Part shown: piece by piece, positions 25,314 through 32,517 of the stretch
Numbering within the stretch: position 1 is the first letter of the stretch
How the letters are laid out: each line of letters starts with the position of its first letter
Assembly: GCF_014650655.1 (NCBI RefSeq)
Contig: NZ_BMVJ01000004.1
Location: 83,054 to 116,751, forward strand
From: Streptomyces anandii JCM 4720
GTDB taxonomy: Bacteria; Actinomycetota; Actinomycetes; Streptomycetales; Streptomycetaceae
Length of the DNA stretch: 33,698 bases
Direction of reading: 5' to 3'
Notes under the pieces: generated by a model
The model's database searches: none
The model's input: the letters and a program-made list of their open reading frames with translations, nothing else
Told to the model about the DNA's origin: nothing
Made by a program: the position numbers and the translations under genes

Positions 25314-28130
25314 ATGACGTCCGTCCACGAGGGCGATCTGGTGCTCGGGGCGCTCGGCACGCTCGGCGCACCCCTGGACTGCGCCGGGTTCGGCCGGCTG
25401 GACCTCGAGGGTCCGCAGGTGCTGTGGCTGGTCGCGGCGGGCGCGGTGGACCTGTTCGCGGTGGACGCGGCGGAGCAGGGGCACTGGCACCACCTGGGCC
25501 GGCTGGAGGCGGGCTCGCTGCTGCTCGGCCCGGTCGCCGGACCGCGCCACACACTGGTCGCCCGGCCGCTGCGGGACTGCGTGGTCCACCGCGTCGCGCT
25601 GCGCGAGCTGTACCAGCCCGCCGCCACGCAGACCTGGTCCTACGACGAGTACGGCAACCCGCAGTACGTGCCGCCGGCGACCAGCCCGCTGGAGTACGCG
25701 GTGGCGCTCGGCGTGGGCCGCAGCCTGTCGGTGCTGTTCCAGGCGCCGCAGTCCGGGGAGCGGGCCGACGCGCCCGCCGACGACGACGTGTTCTGGATGC
25801 AGGTGCCGCCCGGCAGCGTCCAGTACGGGTCGGTGTACGGCGCCGAGGCGGCCGCCGACCTGCTGATGGACCCCGCGCTGTGGCAGAGCATGGTCGACCA
25901 GCAGTACCGGCTGCTGACCGCGCTGGACCGCTGGATCGAGGAGCTGGAGCGCACCCACGAGGACCGTACGGCGGCCGGGATCAGGGCCGGCGAGGCCGTG
26001 CGCGCCCAGGCCGACCGGACGCTGCTGGCGTCCATCGGCCGCTCCCCCGCGGCCCGTACGACGGCCGCCGACGCGGACGCCACCTACGCGGCCTGCGCGC
26101 TGGTCGCCCGCGCGGCGGGGATCACGCTCGCCGAGGCGCCACGGACCGGCACCGGCAGCGACCGGCTGGACCCGGTGGAACAGGTGGCCCTCGCCTCCCG
26201 CGTGCGTACCAGGGCCGTAGGGCTGCGCGGGAAGTGGTGGCGGGAGGACATCGGGCCGCTGGTGGGGCACCGGGCGCTGTCCGGCGCGCCGGTGGCGCTG
26301 CTGTGGCGGCGCGGCGGCTACGTCGCCGTGCACCCGGCGACCGGCCGGGAGACGCCTGTGGAGCGGGCCAACGCCGAGGAGTTCGAACCGCGCGCCGTGA
26401 TGTTCTACCGCCCGCTGCCCGAGCGCCGCCTCGGACTGCTCGGGCTGCTGCGCTTCAGCCTGCGCGGCACCCGCGGCGACCTGCTCAACCTGCTCCTCGC
26501 CGGTCTGGTGACGGTGGCGATCGGGGCGCTGGTGCCCGTCGCCACCGGCAAGGTGCTCGGCCAGTACGTGCCGAGGGCCGAGCAGGGGCCGATCGCGCGG
26601 GTGTGCCTGGCGGTGATGGTCAGCGGTGTGGTGGCGGCGGCCTTCATGCTGCTGGAGAACCTGACCATCCTGCGGCTCGAGGGCCGGATCGAGGCCACTC
26701 TGCAGCCGGCCGTGTGGGACCGGCTGCTGCGCCTGCCGACGAAGTTCTTCACCGAGCGCTCCACCGGTGAGCTGGCGAGCGCCGCCATGGGCGTCAGCGC
26801 GATCCGCCGGCTGCTGGCCGGGGTGGGCCCGGTGGTCGCCCAGTCGGTCACCGTCGGCGCGATGAACCTGGCGCTGCTGTTCTGGTACAGCGCCTCGATG
26901 GCCCTGGCGGCGATCGGCATGCTGGTGGTGATCGCGGGCGTCTTCCTCGGGCTCGGTCTGTGGCAGGTGCGCTGGCAGCGGCGGCTGGTCGTGCTCGGCA
27001 ACAAGCTGAACAACCAGGCCTTCCAGACCCTGCGCGGGCTGCCCAAGCTGCGCGTGGCCGCCGCCGAGAACTACGCCTACGCCGCCTGGGCCGCGCAGTT
27101 CGCGCGCAGCCGTGAGCTGCAGCGGAAGGTGGGCCGGATCAAGAACCTCACCACGGTGCTGGGCGCGGTGTACCTGCCGGTGTGCACACTGCTGATGTTC
27201 ATGCTGCTGGCGGGCCCGGCGAGGGGCTCGATGTCGGCGGCCGCGTTCCTGGCCTTCAACACCTCGGTGACGATGCTGCTGACCTCCGTCACCCAGCTGA
27301 CCGGCGCGTTCGTCTCGGCGGTGGCCGCGCTGCCGCTGCTGGAGGAGATCCGCCCGGTGCTGGACGCCGCGCCCGAGGTGCGGGCCGCGAGCACCCGGCC
27401 GGGGCCGCTGTCGGGGGCGATCGAGGCGCGGCGGCTGTCGTTCCGGTACAGCGACGACGGGCCGCTGGTGCTGGACGAGGTGTCGTTCCGCATCCGGCCG
27501 GGCGAGTTCGTGGCGGTCGTCGGGCCGAGCGGCTGCGGCAAGTCGACCCTGCTGCGGCTGCTGATCGGCTTCGACCGTCCGCTGTCGGGCAGCGTGCTGT
27601 ACGACGGCCAGGACCTCGCGGCCCTGGACCAGTCGGCCGTGCGCCGGCAGTGCGGGGTGGTGCTGCAGCACGCGCAGCCCTTCACCGGGTCCGTCCTCGA
27701 CGTCATCCGGGGCACCGAGCCGTGCACCCCGGAGGAGGCGATGGCGGCGGCCGAGCTGGCCGGGCTCGCGGAGGACATCAAGCGGATGCCGATGGGCCTG
27801 CACACCATCGTCTCGGGCGGCGGCGCGGTCTCCGGGGGCCAGCGGCAGCGGCTGATGATCGCGCAGGCCCTCGTACGGCGGCCGCGGATCCTGTTCTTCG
27901 ACGAGGCGACCAGCGCCCTGGACAACGACACGCAGCGCACGGTGATCGAGAGCACCCGCAAGCTCAACGCCACCCGGATCGTCATCGCGCACCGCCTGTC
28001 GACGGTGCTGGACGCCGACCGGGTGATCGTCATGGAGGACGGCAGGATCACCCAGCAGGGCCCGCCCGCCGAACTGCTCGCGGACACCGGCGGGCGCCTG
28101 CACGAGCTGGTGCGCAGACAGCTGGCGTGA
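25314..28130 (+). CDS. Second ABC transporter (NHLM bacteriocin system ATPase) with large N-terminal domain
   Basis: A 938-residue protein. Residues 1-385 form a soluble region without a catalytic motif I recognise. Its first 110 residues are beta-rich, perhaps a cyclic-nucleotide-binding-like fold, and residues 330-365 (GAPVALLWRRGGYVAVHPATG) resemble an inactive C39-like segment. An ABC membrane domain (about 388-665) and ABC ATPase follow (Walker A GPSGCGKST 737-745, signature VSGGQ 839-843, FFDEATSALD). This matches the second ABC component of NHLP/NHLM export operons, which lacks the peptidase and probably pairs with the C39 transporter as a heterodimer. ATG 25314 is 2 nt after the preceding stop. 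Confidence 0.9.
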   Translation: MTSVHEGDLVLGALGTLGAPLDCAGFGRLDLEGPQVLWLVAAGAVDLFAVDAAEQGHWHHLGRLEAGSLLLGPVAGPRHTLVARPLRDCVVHRVALRELYQPAATQTWSYDEYGNPQYVPPATSPLEYAVALGVGRSLSVLFQAPQSGERADAPADDDVFWMQVPPGSVQYGSVYGAEAAADLLMDPALWQSMVDQQYRLLTALDRWIEELERTHEDRTAAGIRAGEAVRAQADRTLLASIGRSPAARTTAADADATYAACALVARAAGITLAEAPRTGTGSDRLDPVEQVALASRVRTRAVGLRGKWWREDIGPLVGHRALSGAPVALLWRRGGYVAVHPATGRETPVERANAEEFEPRAVMFYRPLPERRLGLLGLLRFSLRGTRGDLLNLLLAGLVTVAIGALVPVATGKVLGQYVPRAEQGPIARVCLAVMVSGVVAAAFMLLENLTILRLEGRIEATLQPAVWDRLLRLPTKFFTERSTGELASAAMGVSAIRRLLAGVGPVVAQSVTVGAMNLALLFWYSASMALAAIGMLVVIAGVFLGLGLWQVRWQRRLVVLGNKLNNQAFQTLRGLPKLRVAAAENYAYAAWAAQFARSRELQRKVGRIKNLTTVLGAVYLPVCTLLMFMLLAGPARGSMSAAAFLAFNTSVTMLLTSVTQLTGAFVSAVAALPLLEEIRPVLDAAPEVRAASTRPGPLSGAIEARRLSFRYSDDGPLVLDEVSFRIRPGEFVAVVGPSGCGKSTLLRLLIGFDRPLSGSVLYDGQDLAALDQSAVRRQCGVVLQHAQPFTGSVLDVIRGTEPCTPEEAMAAAELAGLAEDIKRMPMGLHTIVSGGGAVSGGQRQRLMIAQALVRRPRILFFDEATSALDNDTQRTVIESTRKLNATRIVIAHRLSTVLDADRVIVMEDGRITQQGPPAELLADTGGRLHELVRRQLA

Positions 28131-28143
28131 GAGGCCGGTGCGC

Positions 28144-28167
28144 GCATCAAGCCGTGTAATTGGGTAC
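28144..28167 (+). promoter_or_regulatory. Sigma-B-type promoter of the Ppx/GppA gene
   Basis: GCAT (28144-28147), 14 nt and GGGTAC (28162-28167) match GNNT-N14-16-GGGTAC/T. The ATG lies 10 nt further on, so transcription would begin at or a few bases before the start codon. No ribosome-binding site is present, which supports a leaderless or very short leader. Confidence 0.65.
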
Positions 28168-28177
28168 CCACTCGCCC

Positions 28178-29185
28178 ATGCGAATCAGCGTGGTGGACGT
28201 GGGGTCGAACACGGTCCGGCTGGTGGTGGCCGACGCGGAGGGCGGGGTACCGCTGCCGGTCCACACCGCCAAGTGGCGGCTGCGGCTGTCGGAGCAGGTG
28301 GGCCCCGGGGAGGACATTCCCGAGGAGGCGCTGGAGCGGCTGGTGCGGGCGGTCGGCGAGGCGGGCCGGACCGCGGCCCGGTGGGGCGCGGCCCCGCCGC
28401 CGGCCTTCGCGACGGCGGTGGTGAGGGGCGCCCCCAACCGGCTCGAGGTGCTGCGCACGGTACGGGAGCGCACCGGCATCTACCTGTGCACCCTGCCGGG
28501 CGAGGTCGAGGCCGAGCTCACCTTTCTCGGCGCGCGGCGCTGGATGGGCTGGCGGTCCGGACCGCTGGCGCTGCTCGACATCGGCGGCGGCTCGCTCGAG
28601 GTGGCGTTCGGCCGCGGCCGGCTGCCGGACTTCGTGGCCTCGCTGCCGCTGGGCGCGGGACGGCTGACCCACGAGTTCCTCCCGGCCGGCGGCCCGCCCT
28701 CCCCCGAGCAGCTGAAGGCCCTGCGGCGCAAGGTGCGCCACCAGTTGCGCGACGTCGCCGCGCGGATCCGCTGGGAGGGACCGCGCACCGCCGTGGCCAC
28801 CTCGCGCACCTTCCAGCAGCTGGGGCGGCTGTGCGGGGCCGCGCCCGGACGGCACGGACCGTTCGTCGAACGGCGGCTGCGCCGCGCCGACCTGCGCGAG
28901 GCGGTCGGCCGGCTCGCGGCGCTGCCCGCCGCCGAGCGGTCCGCGCTGCCGGGCATCTCCGCGCCCCGGGCCGCGCAGAGCCTGGCCGGCGCGGTCGTCG
29001 GCCACACGGCGATGAAGCTCACCGGGCTGAGGAAGGTCACCCTCTGCCCCTGGGCGATCCGTGAGGGCGTCCTGCTGCGGCACATCGAGGACGGGGCCTC
29101 ATGGTGGGCGGAGGTGTCCCGGCTCGGCGACGAGGCCACGCCCCCGGACCCGGTACCCCTGCGCATCGCGGCCGCGCGGAAATGA
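28178..29185 (+). CDS. Ppx/GppA-family phosphatase
   Basis: A 335-residue ASKHA-fold protein. DVGSNT (residues 7-12) and DIGGGS (134-139) are the two phosphate-binding loops, and GEVEAELTFLG (about 109-119) carries the catalytic Glu. The family hydrolyses inorganic polyphosphate or the 5' phosphate of pppGpp, and sequence alone does not separate these. Length is that of the short actinobacterial Ppx type, without the extra C-terminal domains of E. coli Ppx. I chose ATG 28178 over TTG 28160 because the longer version would lie inside the promoter element. A stress promoter fits a role in stringent or polyphosphate metabolism. Confidence 0.9.
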   Translation: MRISVVDVGSNTVRLVVADAEGGVPLPVHTAKWRLRLSEQVGPGEDIPEEALERLVRAVGEAGRTAARWGAAPPPAFATAVVRGAPNRLEVLRTVRERTGIYLCTLPGEVEAELTFLGARRWMGWRSGPLALLDIGGGSLEVAFGRGRLPDFVASLPLGAGRLTHEFLPAGGPPSPEQLKALRRKVRHQLRDVAARIRWEGPRTAVATSRTFQQLGRLCGAAPGRHGPFVERRLRRADLREAVGRLAALPAAERSALPGISAPRAAQSLAGAVVGHTAMKLTGLRKVTLCPWAIREGVLLRHIEDGASWWAEVSRLGDEATPPDPVPLRIAAARK

Positions 29186-29193
29186 CCCGCACC

Positions 29194-29225
29194 GGACGTA
29201 CACCGGGACGTACGTCCGGACGTAC
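29194..29225. repeat. Three GGACGTAC repeats with a 12-bp palindrome before a small gene
   Basis: GGACGTAC occurs at 29194, 29206 and 29218, exactly 12 bp apart. The middle copy is part of the perfect palindrome GGACGTACGTCC (29206-29217). This looks like an array of regulator sites in the promoter region of the gene starting at 29250. Confidence 0.75.
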
Positions 29226-29249
29226 GACACCGACGAAAAGGAGAAGACC

Positions 29250-29489
29250 ATGACCGGCACGCCCGGCAAGCACGGCCACGAGGACCACGGCAACGGCGAC
29301 GATCACCGCGCCGCCCCTCCTCGTACGGCCGTCGGCGAGGTGCTGCGGGAGTTCGAGGACGCCGAGACCGATGTCGCCGAGAAGCGGGACAGGCGCCACA
29401 GCGGCGAGGCCGGCGAGGCGATCACGCCGAACACCCGGGCCCAGGAGCAGGCCGAACGCGAGGCGCGCGAGGGCGCGGGCGACGAGTGA
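29250..29489 (+). CDS. Small acidic hydrophilic protein (79 aa)
   Basis: A 79-residue protein starting at ATG 29250 after AAAAGGAG. It is rich in Glu, Asp, Arg and His with no Cys, Trp or Phe-rich core; the only evident structured part is VGEVLREFEDAETDVAEKRD, probably a helix. The N-terminal stretch has several His and Asp residues. It resembles small stress-induced disordered proteins, but I do not recognise a family. It sits 64 bp after the phosphatase, behind a repeat array, and its stop overlaps a possible GTG start of the next gene. Confidence 0.75.
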   Translation: MTGTPGKHGHEDHGNGDDHRAAPPRTAVGEVLREFEDAETDVAEKRDRRHSGEAGEAITPNTRAQEQAEREAREGAGDE

Positions 29490-29526
29490 GCACCCGGCGC
29501 CGGTCGCGTGGCCGTGCGCCGCGGGA

Positions 29527-29551
29527 GGATGGCCCGATCCCGCCCGGGTAC
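29527..29551 (+). promoter_or_regulatory. Sigma-B-type promoter of the haem-oxygenase-like gene
   Basis: GGAT (29527-29530), 15 nt and GGGTAC (29546-29551) match the sigma-B pattern; ATG 29561 follows 9 nt later. The spacing is almost the same as before the Ppx/GppA and DUF6479 genes. Confidence 0.6.
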
Positions 29552-29560
29552 CCGCACCCC

Positions 29561-30574
29561 ATGAACCACGAGTGCCCAGGACCCGCCCTGCCCCGCGCCC
29601 GGGGCCCGCTCTCCGCGGCCGTGACCGCGCATCTGCGCGGCGCGGGCCCCCTCCCCCGCGCCGGTGACGCCGAGGCGGCGCACCCCTACGGCGACGACCT
29701 CCAACTGGCCCTGTACGTGTGCTACGAGCTGCACTACCGGGGCTTCGCCGGGGTCGGCCCGGAACACGAGTGGGACCCCGGGCTGCTGCGCGTCCGGGCC
29801 GCGCTGGAGCACCGCTTCCTGTCCGCGCTGCGCGCCGACGCCCCTGCCCACGACAGCCTGGACGACGCCCTGGCCGGTCTGCTGGTCGAGCCGGTCCACG
29901 GCACGGGCGTCTCCCACTACCTGCGCGACGAGGGCGAGCTGTGGCAGTTGCGCGAGTACGCCGCCCAGCGTTCCCTGTACCACCTCAAGGAGGCCGACCC
30001 GCACGCCTGGGTGCTGCCGAGGCTGTGGGGCCGGGCCAAGGCGGCGATGGCGGCGGTCGAGTTCGACGAGTGGGGCGCCGGCCGGGCCGAGCGCGTGCAC
30101 GCCCGGCTCTTCGCCGACCTGATGACGGACCTGGGCCTGGACACGGCGTACGGCCGCTACCTGGACGCGGCCTCGGCGGAACTGCTGGCCGTCGTCAACC
30201 TCATGTCCCTGTTCGGACTGCACCGCGAACTGCGCGGCGCCCTGGTCGGCCACTTCGCCGCCGTGGAGATCACCTCCTCCCCCGGCTCCCGGCGGCTCGC
30301 CGAGGCGATGCGCCGGACCGGCGCGGGACCGGCCGCCGAATTCTTCTACGACGAACACGTGGAGGCGGACGCGGTGCACGAACAGGTGGTGCGCCACGAC
30401 GTGATCGGCGGGCTGCTCGCCGAGGAGCCGCACCTGGCGCCGGACGTGGCCTTCGGCATCGACGCGACCGGCTTCCTGGAGGACCGTCTGGGCGAGAAGC
30501 TGCTCGCGGACTGGCGCGCGGGCAGGTCGTCGCTGCGGGCGCCGCTCGCCGGGACGGCGGCGCATTCCCGCTGA
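29561..30574 (+). CDS. Haem-oxygenase-like iron-containing redox enzyme
   Basis: A 337-residue helical protein of the iron-containing redox enzyme/haem-oxygenase-2-like group. Metal-ligand candidates are Glu and His in CYELHYRGF (about residues 54-62), the following EHEWDP, and the FYDEHVEADAVHEQV helix (about 262-276), whose E/H/D spacing is typical of the group's non-haem iron sites. Family members include diiron N-oxygenases and decarboxylases, but most actinobacterial ones are uncharacterised. ATG 29561 is chosen from the promoter spacing; a GTG at 29486, overlapping the previous stop, would add 25 Arg/Pro-rich residues. It is followed by the methyltransferase and CDGSH genes. Confidence 0.85.
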   Translation: MNHECPGPALPRARGPLSAAVTAHLRGAGPLPRAGDAEAAHPYGDDLQLALYVCYELHYRGFAGVGPEHEWDPGLLRVRAALEHRFLSALRADAPAHDSLDDALAGLLVEPVHGTGVSHYLRDEGELWQLREYAAQRSLYHLKEADPHAWVLPRLWGRAKAAMAAVEFDEWGAGRAERVHARLFADLMTDLGLDTAYGRYLDAASAELLAVVNLMSLFGLHRELRGALVGHFAAVEITSSPGSRRLAEAMRRTGAGPAAEFFYDEHVEADAVHEQVVRHDVIGGLLAEEPHLAPDVAFGIDATGFLEDRLGEKLLADWRAGRSSLRAPLAGTAAHSR

Positions 30575-30599
30575 TTACGGGAATCACCGGTGTCTCCCG

Positions 30600-30622
30600 G
30601 TATCTCCTGGCCATCGGGGTAC
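30600..30622 (+). promoter_or_regulatory. Possible sigma-B-type promoter of the methyltransferase gene
   Basis: GTAT (30600-30603), 13 nt and GGGTAC (30617-30622); the GTG start is 10 nt further on. The spacer is one shorter than the usual 14-16, so this is the weakest of the four copies, but the position relative to the start codon matches the others. Confidence 0.45.
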
Positions 30623-30632
30623 ACGGTCCCCC

Positions 30633-31286
30633 GTGAACGCACTGGTACTCCCGGGTGTCTACACCCCACAGGACGACACCGCACTGCTGGCCGAGGTCAT
30701 CGCCGACGAGCCGTACGAGCCCGGCGCGGAGGTGCTCGACGTGGGCACCGGGAGCGGCACGCTCGCGCTGACCGCCGCCCGCAGGGGCGCGCGGGTGACC
30801 GCGGTCGACGTCTCGCGCCGCGCGGTGTGGACCGCCCGCCTCAACGCCTGGCTGAGCCGGCTGCCGGTCCGCGCCCACCGCGGCAACCTGTTCTCGCCGG
30901 TGCGCGGCCGGTCCTTCGACGTCATCGTGGCCAATCCGCCCTACGTGCCGGCCCCCGAAGCCCGCGGCGTGCCGCGGGGCCGCTCCCGCGCCTGGGACGC
31001 GGGGGACGACGGGCGCCTGGTCCTGGACCGGATCTGCCGGGAGGCGCCCGCGCTGCTGCGGCCCGGCGGCGTGCTGCTGATCGTGCACTCCGCGCTGAGC
31101 GACCCGGACCGCACGCTGGACCTGCTGCGCGCGGCGGGCCTGAAGGCCGCGGTGGTGCGCCGCCGCTGGATCTCCTTCGGGCCGGTGCTGCGGGCCCGGC
31201 AGGGCTGGCTGCGCGAACGCGGTCTGCTGGGCGGGACCGAGGAGAGGGAAGAGCTGGTGGTCGTCCGTGCCGAACGAACCCTCTGA
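30633..31286 (+). CDS. HemK-like class I SAM-dependent methyltransferase
   Basis: A 217-residue methyltransferase. SAM-binding motif I is LDVGTGSG (35-42), an acidic residue at the end of strand 2 lies in AVDV (57-60), and NPPY (101-104) is the substrate-amide motif of N5-glutamine and N6-adenine methyltransferases. Its size and lack of the N-terminal PrmC domain place it near the HemK2/MTQ2 branch. The target could be a release factor, another protein or a small molecule. GTG 30633 follows a GGGTAC element by 10 nt. The 3' end overlaps the CDGSH gene by 20 bp. Confidence 0.88.
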   Translation: MNALVLPGVYTPQDDTALLAEVIADEPYEPGAEVLDVGTGSGTLALTAARRGARVTAVDVSRRAVWTARLNAWLSRLPVRAHRGNLFSPVRGRSFDVIVANPPYVPAPEARGVPRGRSRAWDAGDDGRLVLDRICREAPALLRPGGVLLIVHSALSDPDRTLDLLRAAGLKAAVVRRRWISFGPVLRARQGWLRERGLLGGTEEREELVVVRAERTL

Positions 31287-31482
31287 GACGACGCCCCCGG
31301 GCGCACCCGCGCGCCGGGTCACCATGCAGCGGCAGGGCCCGATCCTCGTGGACGGGCCGGTCGAGGTGGAACTGGAGGACGGCACCACGGTCTCCTCCGA
31401 CCGCTTCCGCGTCGCGCTGTGCACCTGCCGGCGCAGCCGGCGCTACCCGTGGTGCGACACGAGCCACCGGAAACGGGTCTAG
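31267..31482 (+). CDS. CDGSH-type iron-sulfur protein
   Basis: A 71-residue protein with the [2Fe-2S] CDGSH signature CTCRRSRRYPWCDTSH (about residues 52-67): three Cys and one His ligand, with the variant CDTSH in place of CDGSH. The fold is a single CDGSH motif, as in small bacterial members linked to redox or iron handling. The GTG at 31267 lies inside the end of the methyltransferase gene, so translation is coupled; an ATG at 31324 would still keep the motif. The stop is part of the following terminator stem. Confidence 0.9.
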   Translation: MPNEPSETTPPGAPARRVTMQRQGPILVDGPVEVELEDGTTVSSDRFRVALCTCRRSRRYPWCDTSHRKRV

Positions 31483-31511
31483 CCGGGTACGGTTCCCCGC
31501 CCGTACCCGGC
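31482..31511. terminator. Hairpin at the CDGSH stop codon
   Basis: GCCGGGTACGG (31482-31492) pairs with CCGTACCCGGC (31501-31511), 11 bp with an 8-nt loop. Its first base is the last base of the stop codon. Confidence 0.75.
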
Positions 31512-31522
31512 CGGACCCGGGT

Positions 31523-31546
31523 GGGCGGTCCGCGCACGGACCGCCC
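31523..31546. terminator. Second hairpin downstream of the CDGSH gene
   Basis: A perfect 10-bp stem, GGGCGGTCCG with CGGACCGCCC, closed by the tetraloop CGCA. Confidence 0.8.
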
Positions 31547-31554
31547 GACGTGAT

Positions 31555-31600
31555 ACCAGGGGCCGGCGGGCGGCCCCACTCCGCCCGTCCGGCCCCTGGT
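31555..31600. terminator. Third, long hairpin between the CDGSH and SSI genes
   Basis: ACCAGGGGCCGG (31555-31566) pairs perfectly with CCGGCCCCTGGT (31589-31600), extended inside by CGGGCG/CGCCCG after a 1-nt bulge. The stem totals 18 bp. It lies 94 bp beyond the minus-strand SSI stop and probably terminates that gene as well. Confidence 0.8.
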
Positions 31601-31693
31601 GCGGGATCGCTGTCGTGTCCTCGCCGTCGGGCCCGCACTCCCCAGTCACGGGACCCATGGTGGTGCGCGAGGACCGCGCGACCCCGGTCCTTG

Positions 31694-32128
31694 TCAGAAG
31701 GAGAAGACGCTCGTCGCGGCCGCGTCCTTCACGCACTCGTTGGCGAAGGTGCGCTCGAAGGAGACGCGCTTGCCCTGCCAGACCCCCTGGGCCGTGACCA
31801 CGACCGGGTTCCAGATCTTGGTGCACATGACGCCGGGCCGGGCCGTCAGCGCGTCGAAGTCCCCGTCGACGGCGCGCAGTTCGGCGCAGGCGTCGGGCGC
31901 TGCCGGGTGCGTGCCGGACGCCGACGGTGCGCAGTTGAGGGTGACGGCCCGCTCGGGGGTGGCCGCCGCCGCGGTCGCGCCGTGGCCCACGGTGAGCACC
32001 AGGGCCGAGGGGGCGTAGAGCGAGGCGGGGGCGCTGGACGGGGTGGCGAGGGCGGTCCCGGTGAGGGGCCCGCAGACGGCGGTGGCCGTCAGGCCGAGAG
32101 TCGCTGCCCAGCGCGCGGTGTTCCGCAT
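31694..32128 (-). CDS. Streptomyces subtilisin inhibitor (SSI) family protease inhibitor
   Basis: A 144-residue secreted protein. Signal peptide about 1-28 (RNTAR, hydrophobic core, ALA), then the SSI fold with [44 protein letters not shown] and a C-terminal VFSF. Four Cys (66, 81, 102, 132) form the two conserved disulfides. The reactive loop MCTKIWNP puts Lys104 at P1 (Met in classical SSI), which favours trypsin-like targets. The ATG at 32128 has GGAAGGAAG upstream; an in-frame extension further upstream is not signal-like. Such inhibitors restrain the cell's own secreted proteases during aerial growth. Confidence 0.95.
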   Translation of the reverse strand: MRNTARWAATLGLTATAVCGPLTGTALATPSSAPASLYAPSALVLTVGHGATAAAATPERAVTLNCAPSASGTHPAAPDACAELRAVDGDFDALTARPGVMCTKIWNPVVVTAQGVWQGKRVSFERTFANECVKDAAATSVFSF

Positions 32129-32517
32129 CGTGTGCTTCCTTCCGCTCGATTCGATGAGAGATGCCGGACCCGACTCGGTCGGTGCCGGACCGGCGTGCCG
32201 GAGTCTGCCGAGTCCGCCGCCGAAACTCACATCGAACCCATGGGTTTCAGTAACCTTGCGTATTGAATCAGTGGCGTGAAGTCACGGAATTCGAACGTTC
32301 CAACCGCCAAACCACGGGGTTTTCGATCACTGGATCCGGCCTATTGGCTTGAATCCATAGGTCTGTTAATCGTCCTGAAACATTCCGCTTCCGACCTGTG
32401 CCGACCCCTTCCGGACCCCTTCTGTTCACTTCTGCAACATGCATCGTCGTGGACCGGATCCCCGACCGACCGGTCCAGGAGGGGCCGTTGTCACACCCGC
32501 CCGGTACGTTGCCGGCC
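32129..32517. other. 389-bp divergent intergenic region with a comparatively AT-rich core
   Basis: By count 90 of 180 bases from 32221 to 32400 are G or C, far below the surrounding genes. It contains the palindrome AACCCATGGGTT (32235-32246), the palindrome GAACGTTC (32293-32300) and a small imperfect hairpin CCTATTGG/CCATAGG (32340-32361). No gene is evident. It must hold the SSI promoter and perhaps that of the hydrolase. Confidence 0.5.

Noticed and set aside
25299-28103. A 934-codon minus-strand frame opposite the second ABC transporter
   Set aside because: The plus strand encodes clear Walker A, signature and membrane segments; the antisense translation is low-complexity.
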